DNA of 64,000 nt, taken from Rhodospirillales bacterium (GTDB lineage Bacteria > Pseudomonadota > Alphaproteobacteria > Rhodospirillales > Defluviicoccaceae). The translations under genes and the position numbers were made by a program. How positions within the stretch are numbered: the first letter of the stretch is position 1; the number at the start of each line of letters is the position of its first letter. This document shows positions 46,438 to 59,275 of the stretch, piece by piece. The stretch covers positions 186,001 through 250,000 of the forward strand of contig JADJXQ010000004.1 in assembly GCA_016710335.1 (NCBI GenBank), written 5' to 3'. The notes beneath the pieces were generated by a model. The model ran no database searches, was not told the origin of the DNA, and worked only from the letters and a program-made list of their open reading frames with translations.

Positions 46438-47633
46438 CCGCGAGCGCCCGGTTGATCGCGACCGTGTGCGCGGCGGAGGTCCTGACCATGACGGGGGTGT
46501 TCGCGTTTCCGGCGCTGATGCCCACATTCCTCGCTGACTGGCGGCTGAGCAACGCCGAGGCAGGATGGATCGCCGGCATCTACTTCGGCGCCTACGCCCT
46601 TTCGGTGCCGGTGCTGGTGGCGCTGACCGACCGCGTCGACGCCCGCTGGATCTACGTTACCGGCGCCCTACTGGCCGCCACTGCGTCGACCGGGTTCGCC
46701 CTGTTCGCGAACGGCTTCTGGCAGGCGCTCATCCTTCGCGCCGTGGCCGGTGCAGGCCTCGCCGCGACCTACATGCCAGGACTCCGGGTCCTCGTCGACC
46801 GGTACCGGGGGCCGCATGCGTCGCGGGCGGTGTCGCTCTATACCGCGAGCTTCAGCCTGGGAACCGCGCTCTCGTTTCTTGCTGCCGGCGCGATCGAAGC
46901 GGTGGCGGACTGGCGGTGGGTGTTCGCGGCATCAGCATTGGCGGCAGCGGCGGCTGCGCTCATGGTTCTGCCGCTCGGCGCGGCAGCGCCCAAGCGCGAG
47001 GACACCCCGCGCCGCCTGCTCGACTTCCGCCCCGTGTTCGCCAACCGCGCGGCGATGGGATACATCCTCGGTTACGGCGTGCACTGCTGGGAGCTGTTCA
47101 CGTTCCGCTCGTGGACGGTCGCATTGCTCGCCTTTTCTCTCACCGTGCAAGCCAGTGGCTCCGGTCCAGCATTGCTTGCGCCAACCACGGTGGCGACGAT
47201 CAGCGCCGTAGTGGCCATGGCGGCGAGCATCTTCGGCAATGAACTCTGCTTGCGCTACGGCCGCCGGCGGGTGATCCAGTGGGTCATGGTCGCGTCGGCG
47301 GCCATGGCGTTCGGGCTCGGCTTCACAACTCCGCTCGCCTACGGCATCGTCGTCGTGTTGACGCTCGTCTACAGTGCCGTGGTGCAGCTCGACTCGGCAG
47401 CGTTGACCGCCGGAGCGGTCCATGCCGCAGAACCGGGACGCCAGGGTTCGACCATGGCGGTGCATTCGCTCATCGGTTTCGGCTGCGGCTTCGTCGGCCC
47501 GCTGGTGCTGGGCTGGATCCTCGACGTCAGCGGCGGCGGTGTGTCGAGCCTTTCCTGGGGCCTCGCCTTCGCCAGCGTCGGCGTCGTTGGTCTGTTAGGC
47601 CCGCTGGTCATGAGAATGACGCCGAAACGCTGA
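46434..47633 (+). CDS. Major facilitator superfamily transporter
   Basis: A 399-residue permease with about twelve predicted transmembrane helices. It has an MFS cytoplasmic loop signature between helices 2 and 3 (LVALTDRVDARWIYV, a variant of the usual D-R-x-G-R/K-R) and the RAVAGAGLAATYMPG helix-4 motif. No substrate-specific residues can be read; sugar, drug or anion transport are all possible. The ATG at 46434 sits in an ATGA overlap with the upstream small membrane protein. It is followed by the DASS-family gene 31 bp downstream. Confidence 0.85.
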   Translation: MTASARLIATVCAAEVLTMTGVFAFPALMPTFLADWRLSNAEAGWIAGIYFGAYALSVPVLVALTDRVDARWIYVTGALLAATASTGFALFANGFWQALILRAVAGAGLAATYMPGLRVLVDRYRGPHASRAVSLYTASFSLGTALSFLAAGAIEAVADWRWVFAASALAAAAAALMVLPLGAAAPKREDTPRRLLDFRPVFANRAAMGYILGYGVHCWELFTFRSWTVALLAFSLTVQASGSGPALLAPTTVATISAVVAMAASIFGNELCLRYGRRRVIQWVMVASAAMAFGLGFTTPLAYGIVVVLTLVYSAVVQLDSAALTAGAVHAAEPGRQGSTMAVHSLIGFGCGFVGPLVLGWILDVSGGGVSSLSWGLAFASVGVVGLLGPLVMRMTPKR

Positions 47634-47664
47634 CGACCTTATCGGAACTTCGACAGAGGGCTGA

Positions 47665-49482
47665 ATGTCTACGTGGACGGGTATCGCCGCCCTGGCGCCG
47701 GGGATCGAGCCGTATGCGCCCTACCTGGCGCTGGTCGTCATGGCGCTGCTGTTCATCGGGTTCGCGAGCGAGAAGCACCCGCCGGAGGTCGTGTCGATCT
47801 CCGGCATGGCGGTTCTCCTCGTCCTCGGCCTCATCGACAGCAAGGACATGCTGTCGGTCATGTCGAACAGCGCGCCGATCACCATCGTGGCGATGTTCAT
47901 CCTGAGCGCTGCGCTGGTCCGCACCGGGGTGCTTGGCAGCGTGCAGAGACGGCTGGAAGTCATTACCCGCTTCGGATCGTGGATGACGGTCATAGCCTTG
48001 ACGGCCACGGTCATGGCTGCATCCGCTTTCATCAACAATACGCCGGTCGTCGTAGTGATGATCCCGGTGACGGTCTCGCTGGCGCGCACCATCGGCGTGA
48101 ACCCGTCGAAACTGCTGATGCCGCTGTCGTTCTCCGCCATTCTCGGCGGCACGCTGACCTTGATCGGCACCTCGACCAACCTGCTCGTCGACGGCGTCGC
48201 CCGCGAGCTTGGCCTGGCGCCTTTCACGCTGTTCGAGATCGCGCCGGTGGGGCTGATCGTCGCCGTCGTCGGGGGCGCGTACATGGTCACCATCGGCCGC
48301 CGCCTGCTTCCGGCCCGCACATCCGTCTCCAGCATTCTCGATCCCCCGCAGCGCTCGCAGTTCCTGGTGGAAATTCTCATCCCGCATACCTCGCCGCTCG
48401 TGGGCGCCAAACCCGCCCAGGTCCCTCTGTTCCAGGGTCCCGATCGGCGACTGATCGACGTGATCCGGGGCGACGCCTCGCTCCGTCGAGGCATGGGCGA
48501 CGTGACCTTGATGCCGGGCGACATCGTGGTGCTGCGCTCGCCGGTCGCCGACGTGATGTCGTTGCGCGAGGGCAAGACGGTGGAATTTCAGACCGAGGAC
48601 GCCGTCGAACCGGTAGCGTCACGCTCGACAACCGTGGTCGAGGCGCTGCTCGGCCCTCGCGCCCGGCTGGTGGGGCGCACGCTCCGGGGCGCCCGCCTGC
48701 GGCGGCGCTACGGCGTCTATCCGCTGGCCCTGCATCGCCAGGGGGAGAACCTCGCCGCCCGTCTCGAGCAGGTCCCGCTGCGGGTCGGCGATACCCTGCT
48801 GCTGGAGGGGGCTCCCGAGGATCTGCGCCGCCTCGCCGATGATCTGCAACTCGTCAGCCTCACCGAGCCGAGGGAGCGCAGCGTCCGCAGCGCCAAGGCG
48901 CCGCTTGCCGCCGGAATTCTTGCGGCGGTCGTGATCGCCGCGACGCTCGGCATCATGCCGATCATGGCGGTTGCCTGGATCGGCGTCGCGCTGGTGCTGC
49001 TCGTCCGTTGCCTCGACGCGGACGAGGCCATCGCCGCTGTCGACTGGAGGATCATCATTCTCATTTTTTCGATGCTGGCGATCGGCCGCTCGCTCGAGAA
49101 CACGGGTGCTGTCGAGCTGGTCGTCGACGCCGTGGTGCCTTTGGCGCGGGACTTGCCGCCGCTGGCCGTGCTCGGCATCGTCTATCTGTTGACGTCGCTG
49201 CTGACCGAGTTGGTCACCAACAACGCCGTCGCCATCGTCGTGACGCCGGTGGTGGTGGGGCTTGCGCTCCAGCTCGGCATCGATCCGCGGCCGCTCGTCG
49301 TCGCGGTTATGTTCGGCGCCAGCGCCTGCTTTGCGACGCCGATCGGCTACCAGACCAACACGCTCGTCTATTCTGCCGGCGGCTACCGCTTCCTCGACTT
49401 CGTCAAGGTCGGCCTGCCGCTCAACATCCTCGTCGGCATCGCCACCGTCCTCGCCATCCCGCTGTTCTGGAAGCTGGGCTGA
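47665..49482 (+). CDS. SLC13/DASS-type permease with two TrkA-C domains
   Basis: A 605-residue transporter. The membrane parts (about residues 15-215 and 415-605) carry the duplicated family motifs SAFINNTPVVVV with GTSTNL, and ELVTNNAVAIVV later. Between them are two RCK/TrkA-C regulatory domains (about 215-295 and 305-385), as in the SLC13-related proteins of environmental bacteria. Dicarboxylates or sulfate are the usual substrates of the superfamily; the substrate here is not determinable. It is co-oriented with the MFS gene and converges on xerC. Confidence 0.87.
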   Translation: MSTWTGIAALAPGIEPYAPYLALVVMALLFIGFASEKHPPEVVSISGMAVLLVLGLIDSKDMLSVMSNSAPITIVAMFILSAALVRTGVLGSVQRRLEVITRFGSWMTVIALTATVMAASAFINNTPVVVVMIPVTVSLARTIGVNPSKLLMPLSFSAILGGTLTLIGTSTNLLVDGVARELGLAPFTLFEIAPVGLIVAVVGGAYMVTIGRRLLPARTSVSSILDPPQRSQFLVEILIPHTSPLVGAKPAQVPLFQGPDRRLIDVIRGDASLRRGMGDVTLMPGDIVVLRSPVADVMSLREGKTVEFQTEDAVEPVASRSTTVVEALLGPRARLVGRTLRGARLRRRYGVYPLALHRQGENLAARLEQVPLRVGDTLLLEGAPEDLRRLADDLQLVSLTEPRERSVRSAKAPLAAGILAAVVIAATLGIMPIMAVAWIGVALVLLVRCLDADEAIAAVDWRIIILIFSMLAIGRSLENTGAVELVVDAVVPLARDLPPLAVLGIVYLLTSLLTELVTNNAVAIVVTPVVVGLALQLGIDPRPLVVAVMFGASACFATPIGYQTNTLVYSAGGYRFLDFVKVGLPLNILVGIATVLAIPLFWKLG

Positions 49483-49501
49483 ATCTTCCGCCACCCTCCC
49501 G

Positions 49502-50444
49502 CTACTGACGCGACCGCGGATGGGCGGCGCGGTGGATCAGCCGGAGGCGCTCCGTATCCACTTCGGTATAGCGTTGGGTGGTCGACAGCGAGGCGTGGCC
49601 GAGCAGTTCCTGGATGGTGCGAAGGTCCCCGCCGCCGGCGAGCAGGTGGGTCGCGAAGCTGTGGCGGAGCGCATGGGGCGTCGCCGTCTCCGGCAGGTTC
49701 AGGTACTTGCGAAGGCGCAGCATCTGCCGCTGTACGACGCCGGCCTTGAGCCCTTTGCCGCGGGCGCCGACGAACAGGGCCTCGTCTGCTCCCCGCGCAA
49801 AGGGGGCAGGCTCCGAGGTAAGCCTGCAACGCCTCCGAGACCACCGGCAGAACCGGCACGATGCGCTGCTTGCGGCCTTTGCCGGTGACGACCAGGGTTT
49901 CGCTTCGGGGCACGTCGCCGCGGGTCAGCGCCAGAGCCTCGCCGATGCGGAGCCCGCAGCCGTAGAGCAGCAGGAACAAGGCCCGGTCGCGGAGTTCCAG
50001 CCACGGCTCCGCACTGAACGCGCCGATGGTGTCGACGACCTCGCGCGCATCCGCCACGCTGAGGGCCTTCGGTAGCGGCTTCGGCGCCCGCGGGGTGCGG
50101 ACGCTCCGCAACGCTACGTTGGCGACGAGGCCGCGCCGTTGCAGAAAACGGAAAAAGCTGCGAACGCTGGCCAGCTTCCGCGCCACCGACGTGCGCGCCA
50201 GATGCTTGCCGCTGAGGTCGGCCAGGTAGCTCCGAAAATCGGCCGCGGCGAGCGATCCGAGATCCTCGAGGGAGGGCGGACCGCCGAGGTGGCCGGCGAT
50301 GAACGACAGGAAGTCGCGGACGTCCCGTCGGTAGGCCTCGGTGGTGTTGTCGGCGGCGCGGCGTTCGCTCTCCAGCCATCGCAGCCAGCCCGCCAGCGCC
50401 TCGGCGAGCCGCGGATCGCCGGCCGCGTCGCGCCACGTCGTCAG
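49502..50444 (-). pseudogene. xerC: Tyrosine recombinase XerC, interrupted by an apparent one-base frameshift
   Basis: The XerC chromosome-dimer-resolution recombinase is encoded in two frames. The N-terminal part (WLRWLESERRAADNTTEAYR, then RALFLLLYGCGLRIGEAL with the first catalytic Arg, and TGKGRKQR) reads through to YLGACP. The C-terminal part ([25 protein letters not shown] with His-x-x-Arg, [16 protein letters not shown] with the nucleophilic Tyr) continues in the next frame. The switch is at a five-base C run on the coding strand, near 49802-49806; deleting one base restores a normal protein. All catalytic residues survive. No ATG/GTG fits upstream. CTG at 50444, overlapping the DUF484 stop, is the most upstream candidate. 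Confidence 0.75.
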
Positions 50445-51181
50445 TCGGGGATCCCCATGACCCGTTGCAGGCCACGCTCCACCACCCGCGACAGGAAGCG
50501 CAGCAACTCCGTGCCCTGGCCGGGATGGAACAGGGAGTCATGCCGGGAACCCAGAGCGAGCACCCCGCTCGGCACCTCTCCGCCCGGCTGCAGGCGGACC
50601 AGCGCCGCCGAGCGGATCAGCCCGGCGGCGTTGCCGAACACGCTGCCATCGTCCTGGACGTGGATCATCAGCGCCACCTCCTGGCCGGCCCCGATCCAAC
50701 TGTTGACCTCGCCCGCCGCCAGGCGCCGCAGCGCCAGTCCCCCGCAGTTCGGCAACGGCCCGGGTTCGAAGGCGAGGTCGGCCACGTCCACGTCGAGCAG
50801 CACCGGCAGATCGTCATGAACGATTCGCAGCAGCCGCTCCATGTCGTCCGCGGCCATCAGCGCCAGCACCGCCGCGTGCGTGCGGGTCTGGTTGGACATG
50901 TTGGAGCGGCTGGTCTCGATCACCTGCTGCACGCAGCCGCGCAGTCCATCCAGTTCTCCGCGGAGCGTCTCCACCATGAACTTCTGGATGTCCACGACGG
51001 CGTCGCCGCTCCAGCGCGCGGGCGGCGTGAGGGTCATCAACAGGTCCGGATGACGCGCGAAAAAGTCCGGATGATCCTGCAGGTAGGACGCCACCTGACT
51101 GTGTGTCATACGGCGCTCGGCCGTCGTCTTTTTCGGCGCAGCGGCGCGCCGGACCTTCCGTGTCGCGGCTTGTTCCGTCAT
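50441..51181 (-). CDS. DUF484 family protein
   Basis: A 246-residue cytoplasmic protein. The N-terminal [21 protein letters not shown] motif is the DUF484 signature, followed by a coiled coil and a GAF-like domain (about 110-240). The family is conserved next to xerC in many proteobacteria and is thought to assist or regulate it, but no activity is established. The first 25 residues are a basic Ala/Lys/Arg tail. It is divergent from priA across a 95-bp gap and lies directly upstream of the frameshifted xerC. Confidence 0.9.
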   Translation of the reverse strand: MTEQAATRKVRRAAAPKKTTAERRMTHSQVASYLQDHPDFFARHPDLLMTLTPPARWSGDAVVDIQKFMVETLRGELDGLRGCVQQVIETSRSNMSNQTRTHAAVLALMAADDMERLLRIVHDDLPVLLDVDVADLAFEPGPLPNCGGLALRRLAAGEVNSWIGAGQEVALMIHVQDDGSVFGNAAGLIRSAALVRLQPGGEVPSGVLALGSRHDSLFHPGQGTELLRFLSRVVERGLQRVMGIPD

Positions 51182-51276
51182 GCGGGCAGCCCTGTTCCTG
51201 CTCGGAAGCCGTTATCGATCATTCCAGCGCCTATAGCAGATTCGCGGACGGGTCGCGAACCCGTAAACTGAAGCCC

Positions 51277-53481
51277 ATGAACTCCGGCCGCAAGCCCCCG
51301 ACCGCACTGCTGCCCTCCGATCGCGCGGATGCGACCGTGGAGGTGTTGCTGCCCTTGCCCCTCTATGGAACCTTCGAGTACCGCGCAGGCGACGGCGGAC
51401 CGTTGTCCGGTGGACGTTTCGTGCAGGTGCCGCTGGGAAACCGCCAGGCGATTGGTGCTGTGTGGGGAGCGGGCAGCGAATCGGTTGCCGGCGACAAGCT
51501 GAAAACCATCACCCGGGCGTTCGATGCACCGCCGCTGCCGCCGGTGTCGCGCCGCTTCATCGAGTGGGTCGCGGCGTACACGGTGCACCCCCCGGGCGCG
51601 GTGCTGCGGATGGCGATGAGCGTGCCGGCGGCGCTGACACCCCCGAGCCCGAATGCCGCGGTGACGATGGCGAGCGATCCGCCCGACATCCGCTGGACCG
51701 CCGAACGCCGGCGGGTGGTGGAGGCGGCGGAGGGGCTGCCGCGGCCGGCCGCCGAGCTCGCCCGCACCGCAGGGGTCGGGCCGGGGGTGGTGGCCGGGCT
51801 GGTGAAGGCCGGGGTGTTGGTGCAGACCGCCCTGCCCGCCGGGGTGATCGAGGCGCCGGATCCGGACCGGCCGGGCGTGGCGCTGACGCCGTCGCAGGCC
51901 GCAGCGGCCGGTGCGCTGCGCGACGCGGCGAGGCGCGGCTATTCCGTCAACGTCCTGGACGGCGTCGCCGGGTCCGGCAAGACGGAGGTGTACTTCGAGG
52001 CCGTCGCCGAAACCCTGCGGCAGGGCCGTCAGGCGCTGGTGCTGCTGCCTGAGATCGCCCTCGGCGCTCAGTGGCTGGACCGGTTCCGCCTGCGCTTCGG
52101 GGCGGAGCCCGCCGAATGGCACTCGGAACTGGGTCATGGCTATCGCCGGCGCACGTGGCGGGCAGTCGCCGAGGGTGCGGCGCCGGTGGTGGTCGGCGCC
52201 CGATCGGCGCTGTTCCTGCCGTTCCCGAACCTCGGCCTGATCGTCGTCGACGAGGAACACGACACTTCGTTCAAGCAGGAGGACGGCGTCGCCTACAATG
52301 CCCGCGACATGGCGGTGGTGCGCGCCCGCCTGGGGGACATCCCGGCGGTGTTGGTGTCGGCGACGCCGTCGCTGGAGACCATCGTCAACGCCCAGGCCGG
52401 CCGCTACCACCGCATCCATCTTCCGGATCGCCACGGGACGGCGGCGTCGCCGCCTATCGAGGTTGTCGACCTTCGCCGCGACCGACCGCCCCGCGGCGGC
52501 TGGCTGTCGCCGCCGTTGCGCGCCGCCCTTGCCGAAACCGTCGGTCGACAGACCCAGGCGCTGCTGTTCCTCAATCGCCGCGGCTATGCGCCATTGACGC
52601 TGTGCCGGGCGTGCGGGCATCGCATCCAGTGCCCGAACTGCACGACGTGGCTGGTGGAGCACCGCCTGCTCGCCCGCCTCCAATGCCACCACTGCGGCCA
52701 CTCCCAGCCGATCCCGGTCGTCTGCCCGAACTGCCGTGCGAGCGACAGCCTTGCGGGCTGTGGGCCGGGGGTGGAGCGGCTGGCCGACGAGGTGGCATCC
52801 CTGTTGCCCGACGCGCGCCTTGCATTGGCTACCAGCGACACGCTGACCGGTCCCGCCGCCGCCACCGAACTGGTGCGCCGCATGGAAGCGCACGAGATCG
52901 ACGTGGTGGTCGGCACCCAGATCGTCGCCAAGGGTTATCACTTCCCGCTGCTGACCCTGGTCGGCGTCGTCGACGCCGACCTCGGTCTCAGCGGCGGCGA
53001 CCTGCGTGCGGCGGAGCGCACATGGCAACTTCTTGTCCAGGTCGCCGGCCGCGCCGGCCGCGCCGCCCACCCCGGTCGCGTCATCCTGCAGACCCACATG
53101 CCCGAGCATCCGGTGATCGCGGCCTTGGCCGGCGGCGACCGCGAGGCCTTCCTCGCCGCCGAAACGTCTGCCCGTCGCAGTGCCGGCCTGCCGCCGTTCG
53201 GCCGCCTTGCGGCGCTGATCGTCTCCGACCGGATAGAGGCCAACGCCGACCGGGCGGCGCGCCTGCTCGCCAGGCAAGCGCCGCAGCACGCGGGAGTGCG
53301 CGTCCTGGGGCCGGCGCCGGCGCCGCTGGCCGTCCTGCGCGGCCGCCATCGCCGCCGCTTGTTGGTGATGGCGACGAAGGAGGTGGCGGTGCCGGCGCTG
53401 GTGCGTCGCTGGCTGGAAGCGACGCCGCTGCCGCGTTCCGTCCGCATCCAGGTCGACGTGGACCCGTACAGCTTTCTGTAG
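51277..53481 (+). CDS. priA: Primosomal protein N' (PriA) helicase
   Basis: A 734-residue superfamily 2 helicase that restarts stalled replication forks. It has an N-terminal DNA-binding domain ([15 protein letters not shown]), Walker [16 protein letters not shown] and Walker [15 protein letters not shown]. The two-zinc cluster is set by the Cys pairs [20 protein letters not shown] and CPNC. The helicase motif [14 protein letters not shown] follows. The ATG at 51277 was chosen over open sequence reaching 51103, which lies in the promoter region shared with DUF484. The short distance to the atp operon (265 bp) matches the usual alphaproteobacterial order. Confidence 0.95.
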   Translation: MNSGRKPPTALLPSDRADATVEVLLPLPLYGTFEYRAGDGGPLSGGRFVQVPLGNRQAIGAVWGAGSESVAGDKLKTITRAFDAPPLPPVSRRFIEWVAAYTVHPPGAVLRMAMSVPAALTPPSPNAAVTMASDPPDIRWTAERRRVVEAAEGLPRPAAELARTAGVGPGVVAGLVKAGVLVQTALPAGVIEAPDPDRPGVALTPSQAAAAGALRDAARRGYSVNVLDGVAGSGKTEVYFEAVAETLRQGRQALVLLPEIALGAQWLDRFRLRFGAEPAEWHSELGHGYRRRTWRAVAEGAAPVVVGARSALFLPFPNLGLIVVDEEHDTSFKQEDGVAYNARDMAVVRARLGDIPAVLVSATPSLETIVNAQAGRYHRIHLPDRHGTAASPPIEVVDLRRDRPPRGGWLSPPLRAALAETVGRQTQALLFLNRRGYAPLTLCRACGHRIQCPNCTTWLVEHRLLARLQCHHCGHSQPIPVVCPNCRASDSLAGCGPGVERLADEVASLLPDARLALATSDTLTGPAAATELVRRMEAHEIDVVVGTQIVAKGYHFPLLTLVGVVDADLGLSGGDLRAAERTWQLLVQVAGRAGRAAHPGRVILQTHMPEHPVIAALAGGDREAFLAAETSARRSAGLPPFGRLAALIVSDRIEANADRAARLLARQAPQHAGVRVLGPAPAPLAVLRGRHRRRLLVMATKEVAVPALVRRWLEATPLPRSVRIQVDVDPYSFL

Positions 53482-53746
53482 TGGCGGCGGCGGCAGCGAC
53501 ACGGCGCTTGTTGCGAGCGCTCATCAACTCACGGTTTAGCTGCCTGCTGCCGACGAGGCTCGTTCGAGACTGCAAGCGAGCCGGAGCCGACGGCGGGCAA
53601 GTCGGGTTGCAAGGCCTGAAGGGCTGTGTTAGGTAACGGTGAGTTTAAGGGTTTTGACGCTTCGCGCGACGCTTTCGCAGTCGCGTACGCTTTCCCAAAC
53701 CCGGCAGACCAGACCACGGCAGAAAGACCACTAAGGGGGTTCGCGG

Positions 53747-54307
53747 GTGCCATCCCAAGCCAGGAAGTCCGGTGGGCTTGCCAAACGCTATGCGATCGCG
53801 TTGTTCGAATTGGCGGAAGAGGCGAAGGCTCTGGATCGCGTCGAAGCGGATCTGGAGCAACTGACCGCGATGCTTGGCGAAAGTGCGGACCTGCGCCGCC
53901 TGATCCGCTCGCCGGTGATCGGCCGGGACGATCAGGGCAGAGCGATGGCGGCGCTGACGGCAAGCGTCGGCATGCACGACCTGACCCGGCGCTTCGCCGG
54001 CCTTCTCGCGCGCAACGGACGCCTGTTCGCCCTGCCGGAGGTCATCGGCGCGTACCGGGAAATCCTCGCCGGCCGGCGCGGCAAGTCGGCGGCAGAAGTC
54101 ATCTCGGCGAAGGCGCTGACCGAGGCGCAGAAATCGGCTATTGCGAACGCTCTTCAAAAAGCCACCGGGGGTGACGTGGCGATCAGCGCGAGCGTCGATC
54201 CGGAACTCCTCGGCGGACTGATCGTCAGGATCGGATCCCGCATGGTCGACAGCTCCCTCCGCACCAAATTGCAAAGATTACGCCTCGCCATGAAGGGGGT
54301 CGGGTAA
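53747..54307 (+). CDS. atpH: F1F0 ATP synthase subunit delta
   Basis: A 186-residue peripheral-stalk subunit joining F1 to the b subunits. It has the N-terminal helical AKRYAIALFELAEEAKALDRV and the C-terminal VSVDPELLGGLIVRIG-like motif (SVDPELLGGLIVRIGSRMVD). It starts with GTG at 53747, preceded by AAGGGGG. Its TAA stop abuts the ATG of atpA, so the two are coupled. It is the first gene of the atpHAGDC operon; F0 genes are not in the window, as usual in alphaproteobacteria. Confidence 0.96.
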   Translation: MPSQARKSGGLAKRYAIALFELAEEAKALDRVEADLEQLTAMLGESADLRRLIRSPVIGRDDQGRAMAALTASVGMHDLTRRFAGLLARNGRLFALPEVIGAYREILAGRRGKSAAEVISAKALTEAQKSAIANALQKATGGDVAISASVDPELLGGLIVRIGSRMVDSSLRTKLQRLRLAMKGVG

Positions 54308-55840
54308 ATGGAAATTCGCGCCGCTGAAATCTCCTCGATCATCAAGAAGCAGATCGCCGATTTCGGCACCGAGGCCGAAGTCGCCGAAGTCGGCACGGTA
54401 TTGTCGGTCGGCGACGGCATCGCCCGCGTCTACGGCATGGACAACGTCCAGGCCGGAGAGTTGGTCGAGTTTCCGGGTGGCATCAAAGGCATGGCCCTCA
54501 ACCTGGAGAGCGACAACGTCGGCGTCGTGATCTTCGGCGACGACCGCAACATCGGCGAAGGCGACACGGTCAAGCGCACCGGCGCCATCGTCGACGTGCC
54601 GGTCGGCCGCGGCCTGCTCGGCCGCGTGGTGGACGGCGTCGGCGAGCCGATCGACGGCAAGGGTCCAATCGACTCCAGCGAGCGACGGGTGGTGGAAACG
54701 AAGGCGCCCGGCATCATCCCGCGCAAATCGGTGCATGAGCCGATGCAGACCGGCCTCAAGGCCATCGACAGTCTGATCCCCATCGGCCGCGGCCAGCGGG
54801 AGTTGATCATCGGCGACCGCCAGACCGGCAAGACCGCCATCATCATCGACACCATTCTCAATCAGAAGCGCATCAACGCGCTCGCCAAGGACGAGTCGGA
54901 GAAGCTCTACTGCGTTTACGTCGCCATCGGCCAGAAGCGCTCGTCGGTGGCGCAGTTCGTCAAGATGCTGCAGGACAACGACGCGCTGGAGTATTCCATC
55001 GTCGTCGCCGCCACCGCGTCCGAGCCGGCGCCGTTGCAGTTCCTGGCGCCGTACACCGGCTGCACCATGGGCGAGTTCTTCCGCGACAACGGCATGCACG
55101 CGGTGATCTTCTACGACGACCTTTCCAAGCAGGCGGTCGCCTACCGGCAGATGTCGCTGCTGCTGCGTCGGCCGCCCGGCCGCGAGGCGTTTCCGGGCGA
55201 CGTGTTCTACCTGCACTCGCGCCTGCTCGAGCGGGCGGCCAAGATGAACGACGAGCACGGAGGGGGGTCGCTCACCGCTCTGCCGGTGATCGAGACCCAG
55301 GCGAGCGACGTCTCGGCCTACATCCCGACCAACGTCATCTCCATCACGGACGGCCAGATATTCCTGGAGACGGAGCTGTTCTACCAAGGCATCCGGCCGG
55401 CGGTGAACGTGGGCATCTCGGTCAGCCGCGTCGGCTCCGCTGCCCAAATCAAAGCGATGAAGCAGGTCGCCGGGCGCATCAAGCTGGAGCTAGCCCAGTA
55501 CCGGGAGATGGCGGCGTTCTCGCAGTTCGCGTCCGACCTCGACGCCTCCACCCAGAAGCTTCTGGCCCGCGGATCCCGCCTCACGGAAGTGCTGAAGCAG
55601 GGGCAGTTCACGCCGTACCCGGTCGAGGAGCAGGTGGTGGTGATCTTCGCCGGGGTGCGCGGCTATCTGGATCCGATCGCGCTCGAGGATATCGGCCGCT
55701 TCGAGGAGGGTCTGCTCGACAACATCCGCGCCAACGGCGCCGACATTCTCGAGACCATCCGTACCGAGAAGACGCTCTCCGACGACACCGACAGCAAGCT
55801 CGCAGCGTTCCTCGACCGCTACAGCAAGTCCTTCTCCTGA
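54308..55840 (+). CDS. atpA: F1F0 ATP synthase subunit alpha
   Basis: A 510-residue F1 subunit. The non-catalytic nucleotide site is GDRQTGKTA (about residues 169-177), and the alpha-chain signature [17 protein letters not shown] with the arginine finger is near residue 375. The length matches the family exactly. With beta it forms the hexamer in which ATP is made on the cytoplasmic side of the inner membrane. It directly follows atpH. Confidence 0.98.
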   Translation: MEIRAAEISSIIKKQIADFGTEAEVAEVGTVLSVGDGIARVYGMDNVQAGELVEFPGGIKGMALNLESDNVGVVIFGDDRNIGEGDTVKRTGAIVDVPVGRGLLGRVVDGVGEPIDGKGPIDSSERRVVETKAPGIIPRKSVHEPMQTGLKAIDSLIPIGRGQRELIIGDRQTGKTAIIIDTILNQKRINALAKDESEKLYCVYVAIGQKRSSVAQFVKMLQDNDALEYSIVVAATASEPAPLQFLAPYTGCTMGEFFRDNGMHAVIFYDDLSKQAVAYRQMSLLLRRPPGREAFPGDVFYLHSRLLERAAKMNDEHGGGSLTALPVIETQASDVSAYIPTNVISITDGQIFLETELFYQGIRPAVNVGISVSRVGSAAQIKAMKQVAGRIKLELAQYREMAAFSQFASDLDASTQKLLARGSRLTEVLKQGQFTPYPVEEQVVVIFAGVRGYLDPIALEDIGRFEEGLLDNIRANGADILETIRTEKTLSDDTDSKLAAFLDRYSKSFS

Positions 55841-55884
55841 ACGGGCGCCCTTGATCGCGTTCGAGCGGTGGAGACGAAAGCAGC

Positions 55885-58255
<2,371 letters not shown>

Positions 58256-58320
58256 GGCGTCGTTCCTCGCTGCTTCGGCTCATGCTGACTGCCGCCGGTA
58301 TCCGCCCAGTGAACGACAAG

Positions 58321-58397
58321 CTCATGCTTCGACAAACTCGGCATGAGGCAGCGCCCGTTGAAACCAGCACCTCACCCTGAGCCTGTCGAAGGGTGAG
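58321..58397. repeat. Pair of REP-like 27-nt palindromes in inverted orientation
   Basis: Unit 1 (58321-58347) has arms CTCATGCT and GGCATGAG around TCGACAAACTC. Unit 2 (58371-58397) has arms CTCACCCT and AGGGTGAG around GAGCCTGTCGA. The centres are reverse complements in design, so the units face each other across 23 bp. The same unit occurs at 12128-12154. They lie inside the atp operon, between atpD and atpC, where a folded RNA could limit or tune atpC translation or protect the upstream message. Confidence 0.65.
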
Positions 58398-58417
58398 CCC
58401 TCACGCGGGGATCCGTC

Positions 58418-58846
58418 ATGGACGAGACCATACGCTTTGAAATCGTAACACCGGCCCGGCTGATGCTGATGGAAGACGTGCCGCTGGTGGTGCTGCCGGG
58501 TGAGGGCGGCAATTTCGGCGTGCTGCCCGGCCACGCGCCGCTGCTGTCGTCCCTGCGTCCCGGCACCATCGAGACGTACGACAGCAAGATGAAGGTCACC
58601 CGCCAGATCTTTATCGAGACCGGTTTTGCGGAAGTGACGCCGGAACGCTGCACGGTCATGGCCGAGGAGGCGATTCCGGTTCAGGAGATCACCCGCGACT
58701 ATGCCGAAGAACGACTGAAAAAGGCGACGGATGCGCTGATGGTCGCCGAGACGTTCGGGGTGCGCATCGGCGCAGAGCGCGAATTGCGCGCCGCCGAGGC
58801 GATGATCGAGGCGCTCGATGCCCGGGAGCGGCCCGGGATTTCCTGA
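58418..58846 (+). CDS. atpC: F1F0 ATP synthase subunit epsilon
   Basis: A 142-residue stalk subunit that contacts gamma and can inhibit ATP hydrolysis. The N-terminal beta sandwich begins IRFEIVTPARLMLMEDVP and contains GEGGNFGVLPGHAPLLSSLRPG, the family signature. The C-terminal helical hairpin runs from about residue 90. It is the last gene of the F1 operon. The SnoaL-like gene converges 18 bp downstream. Confidence 0.95.
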   Translation: MDETIRFEIVTPARLMLMEDVPLVVLPGEGGNFGVLPGHAPLLSSLRPGTIETYDSKMKVTRQIFIETGFAEVTPERCTVMAEEAIPVQEITRDYAEERLKKATDALMVAETFGVRIGAERELRAAEAMIEALDARERPGIS

Positions 58847-58864
58847 GTGTCGATTGTCGCTCCG

Positions 58865-59275
58865 TTACTGGACGGTCGGCGGACCGCCCTGAGCTTGATC
58901 GGACGCCGCGACCGGCGACGGTGCGGCGCCGGCTTGGTGGTGGACCAGCCGCCACGCTTCCTTCTCGCGGACGAAGATGTTGGTCGCGACCAGAAACACC
59001 GCCTCCAAAACCTCGTAGCAAAGGACATAGCCGGTGTCGCCGAGCACCGAGACCTCCGGCCGTACGCAGGCGATGCTGGGCGCCTCCCGGCCGGCAAGAA
59101 TGGCGGCCCAGCTTCCCAGCACCGCGGTGCGCCCGAACAGCGGCCGCCAGCCCGGGTGAATGCAGGTCACCTCAGCGGTCTCGGACCAGATCCCTGTCAT
59201 CGCCTTCATGTCCCGTGCCTGAAAGGCTTTGTAGAACGCGTCGTTGGCGGCGAGAATGGCGCGCCGGTCGGTCAT
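58865..59275 (-). CDS. SnoaL/NTF2-like (DUF4440-type) protein
   Basis: A 136-residue cone-shaped alpha+beta barrel of the NTF2-like superfamily. The start MTDRRAILAANDAFYKAFQARDM and the strand TAEVTCIHPGWRPLFGR are characteristic, and the core ends at LVHHQAGAAP. Members include isomerases, hydrolases and non-enzymatic regulators; the fold alone does not define the activity. The last 15 residues are disordered. The ATG at 59275 matches homologue N-termini; the frame continues upstream without support. It is monocistronic and converges on atpC. Confidence 0.85.
   Translation of the reverse strand: MTDRRAILAANDAFYKAFQARDMKAMTGIWSETAEVTCIHPGWRPLFGRTAVLGSWAAILAGREAPSIACVRPEVSVLGDTGYVLCYEVLEAVFLVATNIFVREKEAWRLVHHQAGAAPSPVAASDQAQGGPPTVQ

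Noticed and set aside
49502..50444. Phage or plasmid integrase, suggesting an integrated element
   Set aside because: The protein motifs and the neighbours (DUF484, priA, atp operon) identify chromosomal XerC. No attachment-site repeats or phage genes are visible.
51178..53502. 774-residue open frame opposite priA
   Set aside because: Antisense shadow of a complete helicase gene; composition and lack of motifs argue against coding.
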